The notes under the pieces: generated by a model
Database searches by the model: none
Told to the model about the DNA's origin: nothing
What the model saw: only the letters and a program-made list of their open reading frames with translations
Made by a program: the position numbers and the translations under genes
In this document: positions 8,158 to 15,932 of the stretch, piece after piece
Layout: each line of letters opens with the position of its first letter
How positions within the stretch are numbered: position 1 is the first letter of the stretch
From: Planctomycetaceae bacterium
Lineage (GTDB): Bacteria > Planctomycetota > Planctomycetia > Pirellulales > UBA1268
Direction: 5' to 3'
Length of the DNA: 33,089 nt
NCBI GenBank assembly: GCA_947449135.1
Contig: CANFQO010000035.1
Location: 1 to 33,089 of the forward strand

Positions 8158-9738
8158 ATGTCCGCATGCCGCCCTGTCGTCTTCGCGATCATTTCCCTGG
8201 TGTTGGCAGGTGGGTTCCTGGCGGCTCCGCAGGCACAGGCGCAGCAGGTCGCCGTCGAGGAGTTTGCGCTCGACAACGGCATGCGGTTTCTGCTCGTGCC
8301 GCGGCGGGATCAGCCCAACGTCGTCAGCGCCGGCTGGGTGGCCCGCGTGGGGAGCGTCAACGAGCGGCCCGGCATCACCGGCATCAGCCACTTCTTCGAA
8401 CACATGATGTTCAAGGGGACCGACACGATCGGCACCCGCGATGCCGATCGTGACGCGAAGTATCGTGCCGAACAGAAGGCCATCCGTGACGAGATCAACA
8501 GGATCGTCTGGACGAAGCAGTATGACCGGCTCAAACGCGGCGAGATCGCCGATGCCTGGGATCCGGCCAATGACACGCAGGAGTTGCGGGTGCTGCGGGG
8601 CAAGCTCGACGCGTTGATCCGCGCCCAGCAGGGCCGCGGCGAGGGGGGCCCGGAGGCGGCCACGATCGTCAAGGATGAGTTTGATCAGGTCTACACGCGT
8701 GCCGGTGGCAGCGGCATGAACGCCTTCACGAGCCAGGACCTCACCTGCTACTTCATCACCGTGCCGGCCAACAAGCTGGAGCTCTGGGCCTGGATGGAGA
8801 GCGACCGGCTGCACAACAGCGTGTTTCGCGAGTTTTATTCCGAGCGGGATGTGGTGCATGAAGAGCGCCGGCTCCGCACCGATAGCACGCCCACGGGACG
8901 TTTTCAGGAGCAGTTCGACGCCATGTTCTGGGAGTCGTGCGGCTATTCGTGGCCTGTCATCGGCTGGCCCAGCGACTTGAACAGCTACACGTTCGAGCAG
9001 GCCATGGACTACTGGAACGTTTACTACCGCCCGGGCAATCTCTTCGGCATCGTGGTCGGCGACTTCGATCCCGTGGCAGCGAAGGCCTACATCACCCGAT
9101 ATTTTTCGCGGCTCGATCCGGGCACGAAGCCGCCACCGCCGGTGGTCACGCTTGAGGTCGACCAGATCGCCGAGCAACGGATGAACGCCGAGGGGGATGT
9201 GCCGCCGGCTGTCGAGGTTCGCTACCACACGGTGCCGGCTGGCCATGTCGACAGCTATCCGCTCGACATGCTTTCCGAACTGCTCAACGAGCGCACCGGC
9301 CGGCTCTATACGGGCCTCGTGGAAGGACGTGCCATCGCCGGGTCGGCGCGAACCGCCTCCGACACCCGCAAGTATGCCGGCCTCTTTTCCTTCGAGGCAG
9401 AGACCCGCGGTGATGCCACACCTGAGCAGCTCGAACAGGCCTGGTATGAGGAACTGGCGAAGCTGCAGTCGGCGGAGGTGCCGGAACGGGAGCTGCGGAA
9501 AGTGAAAAACCGGGTGGCTGCGGGCAACTACCGTCGGCTGGAAAACAACATGTCGCTCCTGATCCAGCTGGCCTTCTTCGAGACGCTGCTCGACTGGCAG
9601 GAGATCAACAACGGACCGAAGAAGTATGAGGCGGTCACGGCCGCCGACATCAAACGCGTGGCCAACACCTATTTCTCACCAGCCAACCGCAGCGTGGCGG
9701 TCTACCGTCGCACGGTGGCTGGGGCGGAAGCGAAGTAA
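8158..9738 (+). CDS. M16-family zinc metallopeptidase, catalytic subunit, secreted
   Basis: 526 residues. The ATG at 8158 is preceded by GGAG and gives a clear signal peptide (MSACRPVVFAIISLVLAGGFLA, ending APQAQAQ at about residue 29), so the protein is exported. The inverted zinc motif of M16 peptidases, HFFEH, is at residues 78-82, and the downstream acidic ligand region (ERDVVHEERRLR) is present. An insertion of about 80 charged residues between the zinc motif and the region MNAFTSQDLTCYF is longer than in the compact mitochondrial-processing-type enzymes. A second, non-catalytic M16 gene follows after 18 bases, the usual arrangement for two-subunit M16B enzymes in Gram-negative-type bacteria. 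The substrate is unknown. Confidence 0.92.
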   Translation: MSACRPVVFAIISLVLAGGFLAAPQAQAQQVAVEEFALDNGMRFLLVPRRDQPNVVSAGWVARVGSVNERPGITGISHFFEHMMFKGTDTIGTRDADRDAKYRAEQKAIRDEINRIVWTKQYDRLKRGEIADAWDPANDTQELRVLRGKLDALIRAQQGRGEGGPEAATIVKDEFDQVYTRAGGSGMNAFTSQDLTCYFITVPANKLELWAWMESDRLHNSVFREFYSERDVVHEERRLRTDSTPTGRFQEQFDAMFWESCGYSWPVIGWPSDLNSYTFEQAMDYWNVYYRPGNLFGIVVGDFDPVAAKAYITRYFSRLDPGTKPPPPVVTLEVDQIAEQRMNAEGDVPPAVEVRYHTVPAGHVDSYPLDMLSELLNERTGRLYTGLVEGRAIAGSARTASDTRKYAGLFSFEAETRGDATPEQLEQAWYEELAKLQSAEVPERELRKVKNRVAAGNYRRLENNMSLLIQLAFFETLLDWQEINNGPKKYEAVTAADIKRVANTYFSPANRSVAVYRRTVAGAEAK

Positions 9739-9756
9739 GGAACAGGCGGCATCGTC

Positions 9757-11289
9757 ATGAACATGTGGATCTCTCAACATCTGCTGCGGGCCCTTGTGGC
9801 ATCCGGTGCGGTCGGGCTGATGCTCTTCTCGCCGTGCCGGCTCTCCCATGCGGAGCCGCCAGCGGCAGGCATCCCCGCGCGACCCGAGCAGATCGTGTTC
9901 GCACCGCTCGCCTTTGAGCCGCCCGATGCAGCCGGGTTTCGCCGCGTGCTCCCTGACGGCACGGTGGTCTATCTGGCGCCCTCGCATGAATTTCCGCTGG
10001 TCAATCTCGTCGTCACCTTCAAGGGAGGCGTGTCGCTCGATCCGACCGACATGCCCGGCCTGGCCGCGATGACGGCCAGGATGGTGCGGGAAGGCGGCAC
10101 GACGACGATGGGGCCGACTGAGCTGGACGAGTCACTCGACTTTCTCGCCACCGACATCGGCGTTGCAGCCACCGACACGTTCACAGCCGCCACGATGAAC
10201 TGTCTCGCAAGCAACTTTGACGAGAGTCTGAAGCTCTTTGTCGCCATGCTCCGCACGCCAGCGTTCGACGAAAAGCGGCTCGAGACCTCACGGGCTCGCA
10301 TCCTCGAATCTCTCAAGCAGCGAAACGACGACGCCTCTTCGATCCTCGGCCGGGAGTGGAAGCGGCTCGTCTATGGCACCGATCACTTCGAGGCCACGGA
10401 GCCGACCGACCGCACCGTGGCCGCCGTCTCCCGGGCGCGCCTCGCCGAGATGCACCGCCGCATCTTTCATCCAGGGAACATGATCGTGTCGGTCTCCGGA
10501 GACTTCGACGAGAAGGAGATGCTGGCGGACCTCCAGAAGGCATTTTCTGGCTGGGAGCGCGGTAAGGCCGTGGCCGATCCCGTGGCGCCAACGGCCGTCC
10601 TGCAGCCGGGCCTCTACCATGTGCCAAAGGATATTCCGCAGGGGAAGGTGGTGATGGGGAGCCGGGCGATCACTCGCGACGACCCCGACACGATCCCATT
10701 TCTGCTCCTCAACGAGATTCTCGGTGCGGGCGGCTTCACCAGCCGTCTGATGCGGCAGGTTCGGAGCAACGAAGGGCTCGCCTACTCGGTGCGGTCGACG
10801 CTCACCCCGCGGGTGGCCTATCCCGGCGACTTCCGCGCCGGGTTCGAGAGCAAGAATGCGACCGTGGCACTGGCCGCCAAGATCGTGATGGAGCAGATCG
10901 CCAGGATGCGTGAGGAACTGGTCACCGACGATGAGTTGGAGACGGCCAAGGCGAGCCTGATCGAGACGTTTCCTCGACAGTTCGAAAGCCGACCGCAGAT
11001 GCTGCGGGTCTTCGTCAACGACGAGTGGACGAAGCGGCCAAAGGACTATTGGAAGACATTCCGCGACAAGGTTCGGGCGGTGACCCGGGAGGACCTCAAG
11101 CGGGTAGCGGTGAAACACCTCGATCCCGAGAAGATGGCGATTCTCGTGGTGGGCGACTGGGAGAACATCGCCCCTGGAGACCTCGAGAAGCGGGCCAGCA
11201 TGAAAGATTTCTTCGGCGGCACAGTAAAACACCTGCCGCTTCGCGATCCGCTGACGCTGGAGCCCTTGCCTGAGAAGGCAGGGAAATGA
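9757..11289 (+). CDS. M16-family peptidase homologue, non-catalytic subunit, secreted
   Basis: 510 residues with an N-terminal signal sequence (MNMWISQHLLRALVASGAVG, ending near SHAEP). The fold-level pattern of M16 is present: the strand LVNLVVTFKGGVSLDP, then GLAAMTARMVREGG at the place where HxxEH would stand, so no zinc ligands remain. The C-terminal half keeps the Arg/Tyr-containing substrate-binding segment typical of the inactive partner (SRLMRQVRSNEGLAYSVRS). It most likely pairs with the catalytic subunit encoded just upstream to form the closed peptidase chamber. The last four bases overlap the start of the next small gene (ATGATG), suggesting a three-gene operon. Confidence 0.92.
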   Translation: MNMWISQHLLRALVASGAVGLMLFSPCRLSHAEPPAAGIPARPEQIVFAPLAFEPPDAAGFRRVLPDGTVVYLAPSHEFPLVNLVVTFKGGVSLDPTDMPGLAAMTARMVREGGTTTMGPTELDESLDFLATDIGVAATDTFTAATMNCLASNFDESLKLFVAMLRTPAFDEKRLETSRARILESLKQRNDDASSILGREWKRLVYGTDHFEATEPTDRTVAAVSRARLAEMHRRIFHPGNMIVSVSGDFDEKEMLADLQKAFSGWERGKAVADPVAPTAVLQPGLYHVPKDIPQGKVVMGSRAITRDDPDTIPFLLLNEILGAGGFTSRLMRQVRSNEGLAYSVRSTLTPRVAYPGDFRAGFESKNATVALAAKIVMEQIARMREELVTDDELETAKASLIETFPRQFESRPQMLRVFVNDEWTKRPKDYWKTFRDKVRAVTREDLKRVAVKHLDPEKMAILVVGDWENIAPGDLEKRASMKDFFGGTVKHLPLRDPLTLEPLPEKAGK

Positions 11290-11606
11290 TGCACAGCGTG
11301 CGGGGAACGATTGCTGCCGCCCTCGTCGCGGGAATGCTGTCGGCCGCGACTGCGGCCGCCCAGCCGCCGGCACCGCGGGCTGATGTCCCGGCAGTGCCGA
11401 TGCCAGCGGCCGAAGCCGCACCGCAGCGGACGACGGTCCCGCCCCGCAACAGCGGGCCTGCCGCGCGGGCACATTCCCGGTATCGCCGTGGCCGTCACGG
11501 CACCACTCGGATCATCCGTCGCACACCCGAGGTGATGCGGGAAGATGCAGCCCGTGTGAAACGCGGCGATCTCTTCAGCACCTGGTCGAACGAATATCTG
11601 GAGTGA
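11286..11606 (+). CDS. small exported basic protein of unknown function
   Basis: 106 residues. It starts at the ATG at 11286 (or 11289), overlapping the stop of the inactive M16 gene. A signal peptide is evident (GTIAAALVAGMLSAATAAAQ), followed by a Pro/Ala-rich stretch, an Arg-rich patch (RYRRGRHGTTRIIRR) and an acidic end (WSNEYLE). No family is recognised. The overlap implies translational coupling with the M16 pair, so it may be a substrate, cofactor or processed product, but this is only inferred from position. Confidence 0.6.
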   Translation: MMHSVRGTIAAALVAGMLSAATAAAQPPAPRADVPAVPMPAAEAAPQRTTVPPRNSGPAARAHSRYRRGRHGTTRIIRRTPEVMREDAARVKRGDLFSTWSNEYLE

Positions 11607-11630
11607 AGCGGGGCACACCGTGCGGCTTGA

Positions 11631-11667
11631 AGTTCGCTTGTTTTAAGTTCGCCAGGTTTGAGTTCGC
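11631..11667 (+). repeat. three AGTTCGC direct repeats at exact 15-bp period
   Basis: AGTTCGC begins at 11631, 11646 and 11661, each preceded by a T-rich quartet and separated by eight less conserved bases. It lies between the small M16-linked gene and the PQQ-like propeller gene, 75-110 bases before the latter's start. The regular spacing is not quite a helical turn and a half; it may be an operator or a decayed short tandem duplication. Confidence 0.6.
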
Positions 11668-11742
11668 ATCGAGATCAGGCCGGTGGCGGCGACGTCACCC
11701 TCTGCCGGTATTAAGAGACACGACGTAGCGCGAGGGGGTGGC

Positions 11743-13086
11743 ATGAAGAACGCACTGCAGGGGCATGCGGTGGGGACTCACCGGTGGAAAGTGGCCCTGC
11801 TGTCGGCCGCCATCATCGCCGGCTGGTGGAGCGATGCCTCGGCCGCCGAGTGGCCGCAGTTTCGAGGCCCTGGCGGAGCCGGCGTCGGAGAATCCTCGGT
11901 GCCTGTCACCTGGAGCGACACGCAACAACTCCGCTGGAAAACCCCGCTGCCGGGCCCGGGTTCATCGAGCCCGATCGTCCAGGGCGACCATGTCTTCGTG
12001 ACCTGCTACTCAGGAGTTGGCGGCGCTGGGGAGCGGACAGCGGGACCTGCGAAACTCGTGCGACACCTCCTCTGCGTGCAGAAGGCCGACGGTGTCGTGC
12101 TCTGGCAGCGGGATCTGACCGCGGAACTCCCGGAGGATGCCTACGAGGGATTTCTCACCGAGCATGGCTATGCGAGCAGCACGCCGGTGACCGACGCCGG
12201 TGGCACGGTCTTCGCATTTTTTGGCAAGAGCGGCGTCGTCGCGTTTGACACCAGCGGGGAAAAGCTCTGGCAGACGGACGTCGGCAAGGAGTCGAGCAAT
12301 CGCCGCTGGGGCTCCGCCGCCAGCTTGGTGCTGCAGGGCGACAACGTGATCGTCAACGCTGCCGAGGAGAGCCAGTCGATTCGTGCGCTCGACCGAAAAA
12401 CAGGCCGCCAAGTCTGGAAGTCTGAGGCGGCATCTTTGGAGCTGGCCTACGGCACCCCAGGACTTGTGTCGCTCGAAGACGGTTCACAAGAACTCGTGAT
12501 CGCCGTGCCGGACGAGGTGTGGGGCATGGACCCAGCCAGCGGCAAACTGCTCTGGCATGCCGAAACGGCGCTGGCTGGCAATGTGTCGCCGAGCGTGGTG
12601 GTGAACGGCACCACGATCTATGTGTTCGGCGGCTTTCGATCCTCTGGTTCGTTGGCGATCCGGGCCGGCGGGAGGGGTGACGTCACCCGGTCGCACGTGC
12701 TCTGGACGAGTCGCAACAGTTCCTACGTGGCCACGCCGCTCTTGCACGAGGGCCATCTCTATTGGATCGACGACCGTGGGCAGGCATTCTGCGCGAATGC
12801 CGCAACGGGAGAACTCGTCTACCGCGAGCGGGTGGACGGGATGGCTCAGGGCGGGCGACCAGTCTATGCGTCACCGGTGCTCTCCGCCGGCCGGCTGTAT
12901 GTCGTGAGCCGGTGGAGCGGCACCTTCGTGTTGCCGGCGGCCCCGCGGTATGAGATTCTGGCCCAGAATCGATTCGAGTCGGACGACAGTGACTTTAGCG
13001 GCACGCCTGCCATCAGCGATGGTGAAATCTTCTTGCGGTCGGGACAGTTTCTCTACTGCGTAGGGACAGCAGACCAGCAGAAATAG
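11743..13086 (+). CDS. secreted PQQ-like beta-propeller repeat protein
   Basis: 447 residues from the ATG at 11743, which follows GAGGGGG; the frame is open upstream to 11683. A signal peptide (TM-like KVALLSAAIIAGWW, ending DASAAEW) precedes the WPQFRGPGGAG motif typical of planctomycete propeller proteins. Several blades carry the PQQ-repeat pattern of a Gly-Asp/Asn strand plus a Trp at the end: for example FDTSGEKLWQTD, LDRKTGRQVWKSE, MDPASGKLLWHAE and ANAATGELVYRE. I see no quinone-binding or catalytic dehydrogenase residues, so this is a structural or binding propeller, possibly periplasmic, and not a true PQQ enzyme. A related gene on the opposite strand (17158-18498) is a paralogue or distant relative. 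Confidence 0.88.
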   Translation: MKNALQGHAVGTHRWKVALLSAAIIAGWWSDASAAEWPQFRGPGGAGVGESSVPVTWSDTQQLRWKTPLPGPGSSSPIVQGDHVFVTCYSGVGGAGERTAGPAKLVRHLLCVQKADGVVLWQRDLTAELPEDAYEGFLTEHGYASSTPVTDAGGTVFAFFGKSGVVAFDTSGEKLWQTDVGKESSNRRWGSAASLVLQGDNVIVNAAEESQSIRALDRKTGRQVWKSEAASLELAYGTPGLVSLEDGSQELVIAVPDEVWGMDPASGKLLWHAETALAGNVSPSVVVNGTTIYVFGGFRSSGSLAIRAGGRGDVTRSHVLWTSRNSSYVATPLLHEGHLYWIDDRGQAFCANAATGELVYRERVDGMAQGGRPVYASPVLSAGRLYVVSRWSGTFVLPAAPRYEILAQNRFESDDSDFSGTPAISDGEIFLRSGQFLYCVGTADQQK

Positions 13087-13143
13087 TCGTGGCACTGATA
13101 GTGGTGGCGCTGGGTTCATTCTTTTTGACCAAAGGAGCCTGTG

Positions 13144-13665
13144 ATGAGACATACGCCGGAAATCGGATGGATGGCGGCCGCCGCGGTGATCATGCTGGTG
13201 CTGACGACGGTTTCCGTTGCCCAGCCGCCTGAGCGGCCGGATGGTCCTCCCGATCGTGGCGGGCCGAGTGTCGGCGGTCCGGGTGAAGATGCTGGCGGTG
13301 CCCGGGAAGGTCGTGGCGGCCCGGGAGGACCGGGTGGCTCCCGTGAGGGTCGTGGCGGTCCCGGTGGTGGTGGGCCCGGCGGGCCGCCATCAGCCGAGCG
13401 GTTTATCGAACACGCCATGAGCTTCGACGCCGATGGGGATGGGAAGCTCGACCGCAGCGAGCTCACGAAGTTCGCCGAGGAGATCCAGCGGATGCGGGGT
13501 GGTCCGGGCGGGGGGCCGGGCGGTAACCGAGGCGGCGCCAGTGGACGAAGCGGACGTGGGCCAGGCGGGCCTGGCGGGGCAGGTGGGGCCGGAGGGCCAG
13601 GAGGTGGTCCCCCGGGATCCTCCGAAGAGGGCGACAGGCCGGCACGGCCGCGCCGGCCGGAATAA
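13144..13665 (+). CDS. secreted EF-hand protein in Gly/Pro-rich low-complexity sequence
   Basis: 173 residues. A strong ribosome-binding site (AAAGGAG) six bases before the ATG at 13144 favours it over the GTG at 13141. An N-terminal signal peptide (WMAAAAVIMLVLTTVSVAQ) leads into a GGP/GRGG-rich region (about 35-82). One canonical EF-hand calcium loop follows, with Asp95, Asp97, Asp99 and the twelfth-position Glu106 (DADGDGKLDRSE). After it come a second Gly-rich stretch (119-160) and a basic Pro-rich end. A single EF-hand with low-complexity arms suggests calcium-dependent self-association or surface attachment, but no function is established. Confidence 0.85.
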   Translation: MRHTPEIGWMAAAAVIMLVLTTVSVAQPPERPDGPPDRGGPSVGGPGEDAGGAREGRGGPGGPGGSREGRGGPGGGGPGGPPSAERFIEHAMSFDADGDGKLDRSELTKFAEEIQRMRGGPGGGPGGNRGGASGRSGRGPGGPGGAGGAGGPGGGPPGSSEEGDRPARPRRPE

Positions 13666-13737
13666 CGTCTGCTCAGACTCAGCCATCCGTTGCCTTGAGA
13701 CTCGGGCTGTGATCCGCGTACGCGACGAAGACAATCT

Positions 13738-14697
13738 ATGCACCATGCCTCGCCTCCTGCACTCATCGCTCTCGACTGGGGAACGTCGTCGCTGCGTGCC
13801 TACCTGATGGGACGAGAAGGTGCTCTGCTCGAGCGTCGCACCCAGCCCTGGGGCATTCAGCACCTGCCGGAGGGCGGCTTCGTGGCTGCGTTCCGTGGCA
13901 TTGCCGGTGATTGGCGGGACAGGCTGCCAACACTGCCTGTCTTGGCCGCAGGCATGATCGGCAGTCGCCATGGCTGGCAGGAAGTGCCGTATGTCGAGTG
14001 CCCGGCCGACCCGGCGGCGATCGCTGCCGGAATCGTGGCCTTCGATGGTGGCTGCGGCACGGTGCACATCGTCCCCGGTCTCATCCAGGGAGGCGGGCTG
14101 CCAGATGTGATGCGCGGAGAGGAGACGCAGATCATCGGCGCACTCGCCATCGAACCTGAACTCGCCACGGCATCGCTCTTCGTACTCCCGGGCACGCACT
14201 GCAAGTGGGCCAACATCCGCGCTGGCCGCGTCGTCCGATTCACGACCTACATCACCGGTGAACTCTATGCCGTCCTCCGCGACCATTCGATCTTGGGCCG
14301 ACCGGCGAAAGAGGCTGTCGTCCAGCCCGTCGACAAAGCCTCTGCGGTGGCGGACGCCAGCTTTCACCGTGGACTGAAGACCGCCCTCGACAGCGGCGCT
14401 GAAGGCATGGCCGGCAGGCTGTTCACCACCAGGAGCCTGTTTCTCAACGGAGAGCTGTCGGCACCGCAGACGCTCGACTATCTTTCCGGCCTGCTCGTCG
14501 GCGAGGAAATCCGAAGTGTGACAGCGGGGCTGCACGTCAGTCCCTGTCCGCCCATCGTGCTGCTCGGCGATGCCGGGCTCTGCGACCGCTACCGCATGGC
14601 CCTCGCAGCATTCGGCATCAACACCGTTCGTACCCTCGATGAGACAGGCCCGGCAGGACTGTGGCAGATCGCTTCTGCCGCCCGACTCCTGGTGTAG
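13738..14697 (+). CDS. dgoK: 2-dehydro-3-deoxygalactonokinase family sugar-acid kinase
   Basis: 319 residues, the family length. It has the ASKHA-type phosphate-1 motif near the N-terminus (ALDWGTSSLRAYL, Asp13) and conserved DgoK blocks: LAAGMIGSRHGWQE, MRGEETQIIGAL, LPGTHCKWANI and a C-terminal LLGDAGLCDRY. The enzyme phosphorylates 2-dehydro-3-deoxy-galactonate (KDGal) with ATP in galactonate or related sugar-acid breakdown. Its usual partner aldolase (dgoA) and the dehydratase are not next to it here, so the physiological substrate could be a related keto-deoxy acid. The gene is alone between the EF-hand protein and two membrane proteins. Confidence 0.9.
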   Translation: MHHASPPALIALDWGTSSLRAYLMGREGALLERRTQPWGIQHLPEGGFVAAFRGIAGDWRDRLPTLPVLAAGMIGSRHGWQEVPYVECPADPAAIAAGIVAFDGGCGTVHIVPGLIQGGGLPDVMRGEETQIIGALAIEPELATASLFVLPGTHCKWANIRAGRVVRFTTYITGELYAVLRDHSILGRPAKEAVVQPVDKASAVADASFHRGLKTALDSGAEGMAGRLFTTRSLFLNGELSAPQTLDYLSGLLVGEEIRSVTAGLHVSPCPPIVLLGDAGLCDRYRMALAAFGINTVRTLDETGPAGLWQIASAARLLV

Positions 14698-14993
14698 CAA
14701 CTTCTGGATACCGTCATGCAGCGTCTGGAAACGGCGAGGCTCGCTCGCGAAAGCATCCTTGCTGCCCAGACACGGCTGATGCACACTTGACTGTTATGAA
14801 GCCGAATTCGGATCTGACCCCGATTTCCTCCGGCCTCGTCCCAGCCATGACGGGTGAGGGCGGCTATCCCGCCGCACCAACTCGCTCCATCGGGCATTCC
14901 CCCACCCCGGCAGGCTCGTTGGCCCGGCCCATGCTGCCGAAATCGACGATGCTCACGAGCGATCGGATCCACGCCGTGGATCTGGAGGAGCAG

Positions 14994-15932
14994 ATGGATC
15001 CGCTGGCCGTCGCGGAGTCCATGGCCGACACCACCCGCTCCATCGCTCGTGTGATCGGACAACTCGTCGTGATCGGCATCGCGGCAGCCGCCATCTGGTG
15101 GCTCCTGCCCAAGGGGATCTCAGCTCGTCCGCCACTGGAACTGCCGGAGCCCCTGCAGGCTGAGGTGGTCGCGATTCCTGTTGCCCAACGAGACGCAGAG
15201 ACTGCCGCAACTGAGCTTTTAAAACAGGCCGCTCCCACCAAGGCGCTGGCTGCATTTCGGCAGTGCGTCGACTCAAACGATCAGACGAGCGTGAACCTCT
15301 GGCGATACTACCTGCAGACGCTGGTCGATCTTGATGAACGGGCCGAACTCCGCGAGCGTGCCCGGCAGTTTCTGAGTCGTCATCCAGACCGGCTCGAAGC
15401 CCCCCACTTTCAGGCACACGCGATCTGCCGCGATGACATCGAGACCCACCGAGAGCGTGACGGAGCCTGGAACACAGTCTTGAATTCCGTCGGCTCGCCG
15501 CGGATCGCTCCGGCCTACGTCGCTGAAATCGAGCGGTGCCAAAACACGATCAGCGACGCCCTCAACCTGCTCCAGCAGCACGACAGCGACTGGTCGTCAG
15601 CCAGCCGTACCGCCTGGGCCGACCTGCTTCATCTTGATCGCGCCCGTCTCCACCAACACGCCTGGAAGTGCGGTGGCTTGGCATTCTCCGATCCGCACCG
15701 GGAGCAGGCGCTCGAGGCGCTGCGGCAGATGTCGTCGACCACCAGTGCCGATGCCCTGAGCCTGCGGCTGGAAATCTACCGTGGTGTGCGCGATGGCTGG
15801 CCCACGCGTCTCGGCTTTGGACCGCAGAAGCAGCTCGTGAACGGTTTTGATTGGTCGAAAGATGACCTGCAGAGGGCCATCGACGCTGATCGCATATCGC
15901 TCGAACGACTTCCACCCACGGGCCGCCGATGA
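14994..15932 (+). CDS. single-pass membrane protein of unknown function, coupled to the DUF1232 gene
   Basis: 312 residues from the ATG at 14994, which has a very good Shine-Dalgarno sequence (GGAGG five bases before). Longer in-frame starts exist at 14796, 14847 and 14949. The segment beginning at 14796 encodes a repeat-like leader, so I regard the earliest start as doubtful. One transmembrane helix is at about residues 19-38 (RVIGQLVVIGIAAAAIWWLL), and the rest is a soluble, helix-rich domain (AFRQCVDSNDQTSVNLWRYYLQ, RERARQFLSRHPDRLE). The helices have a loose TPR-like rhythm but no family is recognised. Its stop overlaps the start of the next gene (ATGA), so the two products are likely made together and may act in one complex. 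Confidence 0.65.
   Translation: MDPLAVAESMADTTRSIARVIGQLVVIGIAAAAIWWLLPKGISARPPLELPEPLQAEVVAIPVAQRDAETAATELLKQAAPTKALAAFRQCVDSNDQTSVNLWRYYLQTLVDLDERAELRERARQFLSRHPDRLEAPHFQAHAICRDDIETHRERDGAWNTVLNSVGSPRIAPAYVAEIERCQNTISDALNLLQQHDSDWSSASRTAWADLLHLDRARLHQHAWKCGGLAFSDPHREQALEALRQMSSTTSADALSLRLEIYRGVRDGWPTRLGFGPQKQLVNGFDWSKDDLQRAIDADRISLERLPPTGRR

Noticed and set aside
9757-11289. Second active M16 peptidase
   Set aside because: The region corresponding to HxxEH reads GLAAMTARMV and lacks metal ligands.
11743-13086. Quinoprotein dehydrogenase
   Set aside because: Only propeller repeats are seen; catalytic and cofactor-binding residues of PQQ dehydrogenases are not apparent, so I call it a PQQ-like propeller.
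13390-14784. Minus-strand 464-residue ORF opposite the EF-hand and DgoK genes
   Set aside because: It runs antisense through the well-supported DgoK gene and its product shows no domain.
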